Under the pieces are notes generated by a model that did no database searches, was not told the DNA's origin, and worked only from the letters and a program-made list of their open reading frames with translations. A program made the position numbers and the translations under genes. Below are positions 34,813 through 43,208 of a stretch of DNA of 64,000 bases, one piece after another (position 1 is the first letter of the stretch; each line of letters starts with the position of its first letter). Source of the stretch: 1-14-2-50-31-20 sp964617555 (GTDB lineage: Bacteria > Bacteroidota > Ignavibacteria > Ignavibacteriales > Melioribacteraceae); NCBI GenBank assembly GCA_964617555.1, contig CAZTYP010000102.1, forward strand, positions 1 through 64,000. The letters run 5' to 3'.

Positions 34813-36084
34813 ATGATAGAGAGAAGAGAAAATAAGAAAGAACAGGCAATGCTTGTTGCAATAAAGGGACAAAACAAAAGTCGATTTATTGTTGAGGAAT
34901 ATTTAAATGAGTTGGAAATGCTTGCCGATACCGCCGGTGCGGAAACAGTATTAAAGATTATTCAAGAGAGGGTAAAGCCGGATAAAGCATACTTTGTGGG
35001 AAAAGGTAAAGCAGAAGAACTGGCTGAGCTTGTTGAGTTGAATGATATAAATATAGTAATATTCGATGACGATTTAACCCCCACTCAAATAAGAAATCTT
35101 GAGCGACTTATTAATAAAAAAATAATAGATCGCAGCGGATTAATACTCGATATTTTTGCTTCGCATGCAAAAACACGTCAAGCAAAAACACAGGTTGAAC
35201 TTGCTCAATTACAATATATGCTTCCCCGTTTAACTCGTGCATGGACTCACCTTTCTAAGCAACACGGAGGTATTGGCACAAAAGGTCCGGGCGAAACACA
35301 AATTGAAACCGATAGAAGATTAATACGCAACAGAATTTCCAAATTGAAAGAAACTTTGCAAACAATAGAAAAACAGAATAAAACCAAGAGTATGAAACGT
35401 AAAGATTTCCTAAAGGCTTCTCTCGTCGGTTACACCAATGCGGGTAAGTCAACATTAATTAATTTGCTTACCGATGCGGATGTGTTGGCGGAAGATAAAC
35501 TGTTTGCAACACTCGATTCCACAACACGTTCTTTTGAAATTGAAAAAGAGAAAAAGATTTTAATAAGTGATACCGTAGGATTTATTAGGAAGTTGCCGCA
35601 TAATCTTATTGCTTCTTTTAAATCAACATTAAACGTTGTAAAAGATGCGGATGTTATTTTGCATGTTATCGATATTTCTCATCCGTTTTATGAAGACCAT
35701 ATAAAAACCGTTGATGAAACATTGGAGGAACTTGGTTGTAAAGAGACAACACAAATAAAACTTTTTAACAAAATTGACATTCTCGAAGAGAAAGAAAAGA
35801 TAAGTTACATTAAAAACAAGTATAAAGATGCAATTTTAATTTCAGCTGCAAGAGGAATAAATATTTCGGAGGTTAAAGCAAAGTTACTTGAAACTTACGA
35901 AAAGAATTATAACGAAAAGCATATTATCCTCAACGTCGAACAGTCAAAATTAATTTCCCGTATTCATTCGTTAGCGGATGTGATTTCAATTGATTATAAT
36001 GACGATAAAGTGGAAATACATTACAAAACCAACGGGGAAAACCATAATAAAATAGAGAGGTTACTCGAAAACGGATTGGCTTGA
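34813..36084 (+). CDS. hflX: GTPase HflX
   Basis: 423 residues, the usual HflX length. The N-terminal HflX domain (EQAMLVAIKGQ...; GLILDIFASHAKTRQAKTQVELAQ; GGIGTKGPGETQIETDRR) precedes a TRAFAC GTPase domain with Walker A GYTNAGKST (206-214), G3 DTVGF and G4 NKID. HflX binds the 50S subunit and splits or rescues stalled ribosomes, particularly under heat stress. GTPase key residues are intact. It is the last gene of the SpoIID/BatA/hflX run and ends one base before the stop of the convergent GGGP synthase gene. Confidence 0.95.
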   Translation: MIERRENKKEQAMLVAIKGQNKSRFIVEEYLNELEMLADTAGAETVLKIIQERVKPDKAYFVGKGKAEELAELVELNDINIVIFDDDLTPTQIRNLERLINKKIIDRSGLILDIFASHAKTRQAKTQVELAQLQYMLPRLTRAWTHLSKQHGGIGTKGPGETQIETDRRLIRNRISKLKETLQTIEKQNKTKSMKRKDFLKASLVGYTNAGKSTLINLLTDADVLAEDKLFATLDSTTRSFEIEKEKKILISDTVGFIRKLPHNLIASFKSTLNVVKDADVILHVIDISHPFYEDHIKTVDETLEELGCKETTQIKLFNKIDILEEKEKISYIKNKYKDAILISAARGINISEVKAKLLETYEKNYNEKHIILNVEQSKLISRIHSLADVISIDYNDDKVEIHYKTNGENHNKIERLLENGLA

Positions 36085-36085
36085 A

Positions 36086-36844
36086 TTAAACATTAATTGT
36101 TTCTTTAACATGAACGGCATCTGCAAACTCTTTTATAAGATGCCAGTTTGCTTCATCTTCAAAGAAGTTTCCGGTTATAACGATACTTGCTCCGCTTTTA
36201 ACTTTTTCGCGTGCAGTTGCACTATCCTTAATTCCTCCGCCGACAATAATCGGAATAGAGATATTTGAGGAAACCATTTTAATCATTTCGTTGGGAACGG
36301 ATTTTTCCGCACCCGATCCGCTTTCGAGATAAACGAATTTCATTCCCAAATATTCTGCCGCAAGAGCCGTTGCAGTAGCAATTTCAGGTTTGTTGCGTGG
36401 AATGGGGGAACTTCCGCTCATATACTCCGCAGTAGTTTTTCTTCCCGATTCTATTAACATATATCCTGTTGCAATCGGTTCAATTCCGCTTCGCTTTACA
36501 AGCGGGGCAGCAATTACATGTGTGCCTATAAGATGTTCGGCGTTTCTTCCGCTAATTAAAGATATAAACAAAATGGCATCCGCTTTGGGAGATATTTGAC
36601 TTACACTGCCGGGGAACAATATTGCGGGAAGTGAAGAACTGTTTGAAATTGTTTCCAAAACATTATCCAACGTGTCGGACATCATTAAACTTCCGCCTAT
36701 TAAAAAGCCGTCTGCTCCGGAATTTTCACAATGGCTAACAAATTCGGCAAGTTTTTTGCTGCTAATATTATCGGGGTCAATAAGAACCAAATAAGCGGCA
36801 CCCTTTTTCTTAATAACGCTATGTAATTTGTTTTGAACCGTCAT
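36086..36844 (-). CDS. Geranylgeranylglyceryl phosphate synthase family protein (PcrB/GGGPS)
   Basis: About 252 residues from ATG 36844; an in-frame ATG at 36865 is less likely because a TAnnTTTG-type -7 box overlaps it. TIM-barrel of the GGGPS family, Bacteroidetes-type (group II): LVLIDPDN, GADGFLIGGSLM, ILFPGSVSQIS, YLESGSGAEKSV, VGGGIKDSATAREKVKSGA and VITGNFFE are the phosphate- and prenyl-binding motifs. The enzyme attaches an isoprenoid diphosphate to sn-glycerol-1-phosphate, the first archaeal ether-lipid step. Its product's role in Bacteroidota-type bacteria is poorly known. Transcribed leftwards after tex with an inverted repeat in between. Confidence 0.9.
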   Translation of the reverse strand: MTVQNKLHSVIKKKGAAYLVLIDPDNISSKKLAEFVSHCENSGADGFLIGGSLMMSDTLDNVLETISNSSSLPAILFPGSVSQISPKADAILFISLISGRNAEHLIGTHVIAAPLVKRSGIEPIATGYMLIESGRKTTAEYMSGSSPIPRNKPEIATATALAAEYLGMKFVYLESGSGAEKSVPNEMIKMVSSNISIPIIVGGGIKDSATAREKVKSGASIVITGNFFEDEANWHLIKEFADAVHVKETINV

Positions 36845-36862
36845 AATTTGTTTTTTATTATA

Positions 36863-36870
36863 CAAATTTA
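36863..36870 (-). promoter_or_regulatory. Candidate Bacteroidota-type -7 box for GGGPS gene
   Basis: Minus strand reads TAAATTTG, an exact TAnnTTTG match, ending 18 nt upstream of ATG 36844. The region 19 nt further upstream reads ATGA rather than TTTG, so only half of the consensus is present. Its position argues for the ATG at 36844 as the true start. Confidence 0.3.
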
Positions 36871-36882
36871 ATAAAGTTTAAT

Positions 36883-36913
36883 AAACATATCATAAATAAC
36901 TTATGATATGTTT
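36883..36913. other. 13-bp inverted repeat between tex and GGGPS genes
   Basis: AAACATATCATAA (36883-36895), loop ATAAC, TTATGATATGTTT (36901-36913): 13 perfect pairs. It follows the tex stop and precedes the GGGPS start by about 40 nt. AT-rich stem without a proper T-run, so it may be a weak terminator for tex or a protein-binding operator overlapping the presumed -33 region of the downstream gene. Confidence 0.6.
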
Positions 36914-36946
36914 TAAATAAATCAAAATAATTTTTGCCGTGTGTTT

Positions 36947-39115
36947 TTAATCACTTTTCATGCTAAGTGAAATTCGTCCTTTCTTTATATCAATTCCGAT
37001 TACGGTAACCTCAACAATATCCCCGACGTTTAACAGTTCCAGAGGGCTTTTTACAAATTTGTTTGCCATTTGGGAAATATGCAGAAGTCCGTCCTGTTTT
37101 ACTCCGATATCAATAAACGCTCCGAAATCCACAACGTTTCTTACGGTTCCCGTAAGAATCATTCCCTCGGTTAAGTCTTCCATTTTTAGAACATCGCTAC
37201 GCAAAATAGGTTTTGGCATCTCTTCGCGAGGGTCTCTGCCCGGCTTTAATAAATTTTCAACAATGTCTAATAAAGTAGGTTCTCCTATCCCCACTTCTTC
37301 GGCAACTTGTAACGAGCCGTTTTTGTCAATATAACTTTTTATTGACAAAGCCGCTTCTTCAATTTTTGTCTTGGGAACTTTGATAATGTCGAAAAGTTTT
37401 TCCGTCGCTTTATAACTTTCGGGGTGAATAAATGTGTTATCAAACGGGTTTGCCCCGTTGCGTATTTTAAGAAATCCGGCGGATTGTTCAAACGATTTTG
37501 CTCCTATTCCGCTAACATTTAAAATTTCTTTGCGAGTTCTAAATTCTCCGTTTTCCTCTCTGTACTTTACGATATTTTCGGCAAGACGTTTATTAAGCCC
37601 CGAAACATAAGTTAACAAAGGAGCGGAAGCCGTATTAATATCAACCCCGACGTAGTTTACACAACTGTTAACAACATCGTCTAAATTTTTACGGAGGAGT
37701 TTTTGATCAACATCGTGTTGATATAACCCAACTCCGATAGATTTAGCATCAATTTTTACAAGCTCTGCAAGGGGGTCCAGAACACGGCGGGCAATTGATA
37801 TATTACCGCGTTGTGATGCTTCCAAATCGGGGAATTCCTCTTTGGCTAACGGGGAAGCGGAGTAGACCGACGCACCGGCTTCACTTACAATAAGATAATG
37901 GCAATCCAAATTGTTATCTTTAATAATATTTGCAATCAATAATTCGGTTTCACGGCTTGCTGTTCCGTTACCAATTGCAACAATTTCAACGTTATATTTT
38001 TTTATGAAGGTAAGTATTTTGCTTGTTGCCTCTGCAACTCTTTTCTGTGGGGGATGAGGGTAAACGGTTGCTCCTTCAAGATACTTGCCGGTTTGGTCAA
38101 TTACCGCAAGTTTGGAGCCCGATACAAAACCAGGGTCGATTCCCATTATTATTTTATTCATCAGTGGTGGCTGTAATAGAAGTTGACGAAGATTAGAGGC
38201 AAAAATGTTTATTGCGTGTACGTCCGCAATTTCGGTAAGATAATTACGCACTTCTCGTTCTATCGAAGGGAAAATTAATCTTGTAAAAGAATCTTCAACA
38301 GCTTCGTTCAGCAACTCCATAAAAGCACTGTCTGAAAAATTGAAATAAGTTTCAGTAATTTTTGAAAGCATAAGTTCTTTATTAAAGCCGAAAGATATTT
38401 TTAAAAAACCTTCTTTTTCTCCTCTATTTAATGCAAGAATCTGATACGGTTTTATTCGTGTAATATCTATTTTAAAGTCGTGATAAATTTCGTAAACATC
38501 TTTTTTCTTATCGGTTTCTTTTGGTGGAGTTTTTGTCTTTTGCGAATTAACAGTTGAATGGTCAAGCAACTCATTACGAACAACTTCCCGCACATCTGCA
38601 TCGTCGCTAATCATTTCCGCAATTATATCTTGGGCGCCCTTAACCGCTTCCGCATTGGAGTTAACTCCTTTTTCCTCATCAATATATTTTTCAAGTTCCG
38701 CATCAAAATCATCTTTATAATATGGATTGTTAAGCATCAACAACGCCAGAGGCTCCAAACCTTTTCCCTTTGCAATTGTCCCTCTTGTTTTTCGTTTTGG
38801 TTTGTAAGGTAAATACAAGTCCTCCACTTCTCGCAACTTTACCGAACTTAAAATTTTTTCTTTTAATTCCTCGGTAAGTTTGCCCTGTTCCTCAATGCTC
38901 TTTAAAATTGTTTCTTTTCTATCTTCCAAGAGTTGGTAATAGTTCAATTTGTCTTCAATTTCGCGAAGTTGTTCTTCATCCAAGCCGCCGGTTTTTTCCT
39001 TTCTGTATCGTGCAATAAAAGGCACGGTTGCATCTTCGGAAAAAAGTTCGGCAACACTTTTAATTTGTTCTTCTTTTAATTGTAGTTCCGCAGCAATTTG
39101 TTTTTGGATATTCAT
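36947..39115 (-). CDS. tex: Tex family RNA-binding protein
   Basis: About 722 residues from ATG 39115, which has GAGG 6 nt upstream; the frame is open to 39187 but the extra residues are not family-like. Tex architecture is complete: N-terminal helical region (SVAELFSEDATVPFIARYRKEKTGGLDEEQLREI), YqgF/RNase H-like domain (IMGIDPGFVSGSKLAVID), helix-hairpin-helix (YVSGLNKRLAENIVKYREENG) and a C-terminal S1 domain (GTVRNVVDFGAFIDIGVKQDGLLHISQM). Tex binds RNA and is involved in transcription and RNA processing in bacteria. Housekeeping gene, upstream of the GGGPS gene on the same strand. Confidence 0.95.
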   Translation of the reverse strand: MNIQKQIAAELQLKEEQIKSVAELFSEDATVPFIARYRKEKTGGLDEEQLREIEDKLNYYQLLEDRKETILKSIEEQGKLTEELKEKILSSVKLREVEDLYLPYKPKRKTRGTIAKGKGLEPLALLMLNNPYYKDDFDAELEKYIDEEKGVNSNAEAVKGAQDIIAEMISDDADVREVVRNELLDHSTVNSQKTKTPPKETDKKKDVYEIYHDFKIDITRIKPYQILALNRGEKEGFLKISFGFNKELMLSKITETYFNFSDSAFMELLNEAVEDSFTRLIFPSIEREVRNYLTEIADVHAINIFASNLRQLLLQPPLMNKIIMGIDPGFVSGSKLAVIDQTGKYLEGATVYPHPPQKRVAEATSKILTFIKKYNVEIVAIGNGTASRETELLIANIIKDNNLDCHYLIVSEAGASVYSASPLAKEEFPDLEASQRGNISIARRVLDPLAELVKIDAKSIGVGLYQHDVDQKLLRKNLDDVVNSCVNYVGVDINTASAPLLTYVSGLNKRLAENIVKYREENGEFRTRKEILNVSGIGAKSFEQSAGFLKIRNGANPFDNTFIHPESYKATEKLFDIIKVPKTKIEEAALSIKSYIDKNGSLQVAEEVGIGEPTLLDIVENLLKPGRDPREEMPKPILRSDVLKMEDLTEGMILTGTVRNVVDFGAFIDIGVKQDGLLHISQMANKFVKSPLELLNVGDIVEVTVIGIDIKKGRISLSMKSD

Positions 39116-39216
39116 TAGTAACCTCATATATTTCAGATGGACAAATCTTTGAAGAAAATATTTAATTATCCACTTGAAAAAGAACAAGAGAATACAAAAA
39201 CAACAATCGGCAACTC

Positions 39217-40056
39217 ATGGCTTTGAAGTCTGTAATTAATGAACAAATTGTTTCAATTACTCCGGTAGGCGGGGGGTCAATTGCCCGTTCCGGAATAGCC
39301 GAAACGGAAAGCGGGAAAAGATTTTTTATTAAATCCTACGGGAAGAATAAAAAAATTTTGCAAAACGAAGTTAACGGGTTGAATGAATTGAGAAAAGGGA
39401 AAGAGATAAAAATACCGCAAGTTATTGCCGTTACCGATGAACATCTTGTTCTAGAATTTATTGAAACAGGTAAACGTAAAAATAACTTTTCGGAACTCTT
39501 CGGTATTAAACTTGCTCGGTTACATAAAATTAAATCAGATAAATTCGGATTTTACGAAAATAATTTTATAGGCTATACTCCCCAAATAAATTTACCCGAA
39601 AATAATAATTGGCTCGAATTCTATTGGGAAAATCGTTTGCTTTATCAATTTAAATTAGCGGAAAACAACGGTTATGCGGATGCCGTTTTAAGAAAACTCT
39701 TTTTAAAACTTGAAAAACAATTAACTGAAATTATTGGAGGTACGGAAGAAATGCCTGCCTTATTGCACGGCGATTTATGGAGCGGCAACTATATGGTTGA
39801 TGTAAAGGGGAATCCGGTTTTGATAGATCCTGCCGTGTATTACGGACACAGAGAAGCCGAGTTGGGTATGACAAAATTATTCGGAGGCTTCGATCCCGTT
39901 TTTTACGAAGCATATAATAACGAATACCCTCTGTTGCCGGAATGGGAATACAGAATTGATCTTTATATGCTTTATCATGTATTAAACCACTTGAATCTTT
40001 TCGGATATACTTATTATTCGCAAGTAGTTTCAATAATAAAAAAATATGTTACTTAA
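39217..40056 (+). CDS. Fructosamine kinase family protein
   Basis: 279 residues of the fructosamine-kinase/aminoglycoside-phosphotransferase fold: an N-terminal lobe with GGGSIARSGIAETESGKRFFIKSY, hinge VLEFIETG, then FGFYENNFIGYTPQ, the catalytic HGDLWSGN (D186) and LIDPA (metal D204). FN3K-family enzymes phosphorylate ketosamines on glycated proteins, destabilising the sugar adduct; bacterial members are cytosolic deglycation or ribulosamine kinases. Start ATG 39217 gives a full-length protein. It overlaps the longest frame of the next ORF by 11 nt. It is divergent from tex across about 100 nt. Confidence 0.9.
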   Translation: MALKSVINEQIVSITPVGGGSIARSGIAETESGKRFFIKSYGKNKKILQNEVNGLNELRKGKEIKIPQVIAVTDEHLVLEFIETGKRKNNFSELFGIKLARLHKIKSDKFGFYENNFIGYTPQINLPENNNWLEFYWENRLLYQFKLAENNGYADAVLRKLFLKLEKQLTEIIGGTEEMPALLHGDLWSGNYMVDVKGNPVLIDPAVYYGHREAELGMTKLFGGFDPVFYEAYNNEYPLLPEWEYRIDLYMLYHVLNHLNLFGYTYYSQVVSIIKKYVT

Positions 40057-40075
40057 TTTTTTGCCGAAATTTAAG

Positions 40076-40930
40076 ATGACTACAATAAACAAAATTATTT
40101 TTTCTCTTCTGTTTTCTCTTATTTTAATTATTACCGTAAAAGCAAATTCCGGTGATACAACAAAAGTAAATATGGGCCGACTCGCAATTATTGGCGGCGG
40201 AACGGTTGCCTTTTTTACTTACGGTTATATAATTCAAAATAATATTTGGTGGAAAAACGAAAAAACGAATTTCCATTTTAATAATGTTCAAGATTATAAA
40301 TATGCTCTTAATGCCGATAAATTAGGGCATTTCTATTTTGCTTATCTTGCAACAAACATTTATTCCGATTTATTTATGTGGGCGGGAATAAACAAGCGAA
40401 CAGCATTGTTATATGGAGGACTTGTAGCATTTACATTCCATACGTTTACGGAAATACGAGACGGATTTTCGGCAGGTTACGGATTTAGTTGGGGGGACCT
40501 CGCCGCTGATTTTGTTGGTGCGGTATATCCTGCTTTGCAGAATTATTATTCTGCTTTGCAACCTTTTGATTTTAAAATAAGTTTCTATCCGTCTCAAAAA
40601 TTTAAAGCCGGTGAATATGCCACCGTTCTTGATGATTATGAAAGCACATACCATTGGCTTACGATTAACATTACCGGATTGTTACCGCAAAGGGCAAAAA
40701 AATATTTTCCGGATTTTATCAATGTTGCAATCGGGCACAGTGTTAAAAATCTTAACGGAATCGGCGGAGGAAACCACGAACTTTTTTTGAGTCTGGATTG
40801 GGATTTTGAAGCTCTTCCGGGCGAAAATAAATTTTGGAAATCGGTTAAACGGATTTTAAACTATTATCATTTTCCCGCACCGGCAATAAAAATATACCCG
40901 AATATAGTTTGGTACGGATTGAAATTTTGA
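40076..40930 (+). CDS. DUF2279 family membrane-associated protein
   Basis: The frame opens at 40046, inside the previous gene, but ATG 40076 gives about 284 residues with a proper signal sequence and is preferred. The characteristic DUF2279 block is present: ALNADKLGHFYFAYLATNIYSDLFMWAG, then TFHTFTEIRDGFSAGYGFSWGDLAADFVGAVYPALQ. The C-terminal half is beta-rich and ends with aromatic strands, compatible with an envelope protein. Function unknown. It is linked to the kinase gene by overlap or near-overlap and faces the convergent NUDIX gene 9 nt away. Confidence 0.75.
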   Translation: MTTINKIIFSLLFSLILIITVKANSGDTTKVNMGRLAIIGGGTVAFFTYGYIIQNNIWWKNEKTNFHFNNVQDYKYALNADKLGHFYFAYLATNIYSDLFMWAGINKRTALLYGGLVAFTFHTFTEIRDGFSAGYGFSWGDLAADFVGAVYPALQNYYSALQPFDFKISFYPSQKFKAGEYATVLDDYESTYHWLTINITGLLPQRAKKYFPDFINVAIGHSVKNLNGIGGGNHELFLSLDWDFEALPGENKFWKSVKRILNYYHFPAPAIKIYPNIVWYGLKF

Positions 40931-40939
40931 AGAGAAAAA

Positions 40940-41569
40940 TTATTGTTCTACAAGTTTTATAATTTCATAAACCAACCTTGCGGTAATACCCCAAATAATT
41001 TCACCTTTTGTTTTATAAACAAGCACATCACGAATGTTTTGATAATAAGTTGTGTTGTTTTCCGGAATTAATTTTTCTTCTTCCCCTTTTGAATTGTAGC
41101 TTTTGTGTTTTATTGTTGAATGTATTTTAAAATGCTCAGGTGTGTTTTTTTCAAAATAGGAAAGAGGAACCGTGAAAACTTTTTCAACTTCAGATTTTTG
41201 CAATTTAAGTCGGGAAAAATTATCCGATTTTATTTCTGCAACAATCGGTTCAACCAACACTCCGCGTGGCCCGAAAAGGATATCGGTTTTACCTATAATA
41301 TTGATTTGTTCGGGGGAAATTCCTATCTCTTCAAAAGTTTCTCTAAGAGCTGTTTGTTCGGCTGTTTCTCCTTTTTCGATTTTGCCTCCGGGAAAACAAA
41401 TTTCGCCACCTTGTTTTATGTTTGGTGCCCGCTTTTCAAACAAGAGATGATATTCGTTTCCGATATGGAGAAGAGGAATAAGAACCGCCGAGTTGAAATA
41501 TTCTTCTTTCCCCAATATTCCCGGTCTTTTCGGAAGATTTGATTTTAATTTTTCAAGCTTGTTAAGCAT
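40940..41569 (-). CDS. NUDIX hydrolase, CoA pyrophosphatase-like
   Basis: 209 residues. The NUDIX box is complete at 62-84 (GKIEKGE, then RETFEEIGI, fitting GX5EX7REUXEEXGU). The preceding text LLFEKRAPNIKQGGEICFPG resembles the NuCoA motif found in NudL/CoA-diphosphatases, so cleavage of coenzyme A or its derivatives is the most likely activity, though other nucleoside diphosphate substrates remain possible. Cytosolic, no signal. It lies 10 nt downstream of the secreted GATase-like gene on the same strand, so they may be co-transcribed. Confidence 0.88.
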   Translation of the reverse strand: MLNKLEKLKSNLPKRPGILGKEEYFNSAVLIPLLHIGNEYHLLFEKRAPNIKQGGEICFPGGKIEKGETAEQTALRETFEEIGISPEQINIIGKTDILFGPRGVLVEPIVAEIKSDNFSRLKLQKSEVEKVFTVPLSYFEKNTPEHFKIHSTIKHKSYNSKGEEEKLIPENNTTYYQNIRDVLVYKTKGEIIWGITARLVYEIIKLVEQ

Positions 41570-41579
41570 TGTTGGTTTA

Positions 41580-42863
41580 TCATGTTTTTTGTTTTTTCTT
41601 TTTTGCCGCGGGAAAGAGGATGTTGTTAAGTATCAAGCGGTACCCCGGCGAATTTTTATGCAATTCCAAATCTGTTGGCGGATCTCCAACGGCATGACGA
41701 TAATCTTCAGGATCGTGTCCGCCGTAAAAGGTAAAACTTCCTCTGCCGTAATTTCCGTGAATATATTTTACTTGATTTGTGCCGGCTCGTTTTCCTAAAA
41801 TGTAAACCGATTTTTTTATTAACTTTTCGCGAAACATGGTTGTTTGCCCCATAAATCCCCGTATAACATTTACATGATTTTGAGTTAACATTGTTGGTAC
41901 AGGATCATATTTAGCGGAAAAATCGAATAAGGTGAAATAATCATTATCCGGATTCCCTATTTCCTGCGGTTGAATATCAATATTGCTGTATTCGTAAATA
42001 TACGGATTCATTTCAAGTTTGAAATCTGTAAAGGCAAGGGTATTGTTAAAATCCAATTTGCTCTGTGCATCGGGGTCGGGAGCATCTCCGTCATACATAT
42101 TGTCTACAAAATCCACATTCATTCCGGCAAGTGCAATATCGTAAGTATCGGTTGCCGAACACATTGCAAAAAGAAACCCTCCTTCTCCCACATATTTTTT
42201 TATGGTTGCAACAACAGCTTTTTCCATTTCGGAAACTTTTTTAAATCCCAATTTTTTTGCCTCGTTTTCGTAAAGCATTTGTTGTTGAATATACCATTGT
42301 GCTCCGTGAAAACTTGAATAAAACTTTCCGTATTGTCCCGTAAAATCTTCATGGTGTAAATGTAACCAATCGTATTTGGATAAGTCCCCTTTTAATATTT
42401 CTTCAATCCAAATTTTATCGTATTTTACTTCGGCATAATCAAGGGCAAGCGTAACGGCATCGTCCCACGGCAAATATCCTTCCGGCACAAATACGGCAAT
42501 CTTTGGTGCTTTTTCCAATCGGATTACCTCCATATTTTCATTTTCGCTTTGAACAAGGGAATAAATTTCGACTGCTTGCGACATTGATAATGGTTCGAAT
42601 GCTACTCCTCGTATTCTGCATTTAATTGCAAGTTCCTTCGAGTAATCAAGCATAAAAGAACCGCCGCGGTAATTTAACAACCAATCCGCTTTTTCACCGC
42701 CATCCAAAGCGTTAAATGTTATCCCGTATGCTTTCAAGTGATTTGTCTGATTCAAATCCATAAATATTAATAATTTGGATTGTGCATAAAGCGAAGAAAA
42801 ACCAATTAAAAGAATAAGCAAAAACAAAAACGGTTTTTTATGTATTGTAGTTGTGTTTTTCAT
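41580..42863 (-). CDS. Secreted GATase-like protein (often labelled asparagine synthetase B)
   Basis: 427 residues with a signal peptide (1-27). Conserved throughout Bacteroidota-type genomes: QTNHLKAYGITFNALD, WLLNYRGGSFML, IRGVAFEPLS, KIAVFVPEGYLPWDDAVTLALDYA, YDWLHLHHEDFTGQYGKFY, MCSATDTYD, and GHDPEDYRH near the C-terminus. Databases commonly call such proteins asparagine synthetase B, but neither the N-terminal Cys nucleophile nor the ATP-pyrophosphatase motif of AsnB is present, and the protein is exported. The fold looks like a flavodoxin/class-I-GATase alpha/beta protein. True role unknown. Its upstream 345-nt spacer is divergent to the M23 gene. Confidence 0.7.
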   Translation of the reverse strand: MKNTTTIHKKPFLFLLILLIGFSSLYAQSKLLIFMDLNQTNHLKAYGITFNALDGGEKADWLLNYRGGSFMLDYSKELAIKCRIRGVAFEPLSMSQAVEIYSLVQSENENMEVIRLEKAPKIAVFVPEGYLPWDDAVTLALDYAEVKYDKIWIEEILKGDLSKYDWLHLHHEDFTGQYGKFYSSFHGAQWYIQQQMLYENEAKKLGFKKVSEMEKAVVATIKKYVGEGGFLFAMCSATDTYDIALAGMNVDFVDNMYDGDAPDPDAQSKLDFNNTLAFTDFKLEMNPYIYEYSNIDIQPQEIGNPDNDYFTLFDFSAKYDPVPTMLTQNHVNVIRGFMGQTTMFREKLIKKSVYILGKRAGTNQVKYIHGNYGRGSFTFYGGHDPEDYRHAVGDPPTDLELHKNSPGYRLILNNILFPAAKKKKQKT

Positions 42864-43208
42864 TTACTAATGATTTTTTTATTATCGGTAATAAATATAA
42901 TCAAATTAGCAATTACGGTGTTGTTTGGCAATAGATAAAACCATAAGGTGTTTTGTTACGTAGGAATAATGAACTGCGGTATTGTAAATTCCGTACAGAG
43001 AAAAAAGACAATAAGAACATATAAAACTTCGCAGAACCTTTTACAATAAAGTAAAGTATATTCTTATTTTGATGGAAAACACGGATAATTTTTATGTGAT
43101 TTATGTTATGGTTGCTTAAAAAAACCGAATGTCTTTATGATTAATAATGCAAAAAGGGAAAAAAATAAGTAAGTTAATAGTATAAATCTAATAACCCAAA
43201 ACGATATC
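42864..43208. other. Divergent intergenic region (345 nt), nothing recognised
   Basis: AT-rich spacer between the GATase-like gene (minus) and the M23 gene (plus), presumably holding both promoters. I find no convincing ORF, long inverted repeat, T-run hairpin or exact TAnnTTTG box. Confidence 0.4.

Noticed and set aside
36960..37334. Plus-strand 124-codon ORF inside tex
   Set aside because: Antisense to the S1 domain of Tex, with Ser/Pro-rich composition typical of shadow frames.
41580..42863. Asparagine synthetase B assignment
   Set aside because: This name is common in databases for the family, but no Cys nucleophile or ATP-binding motif is present and the protein has a signal peptide.
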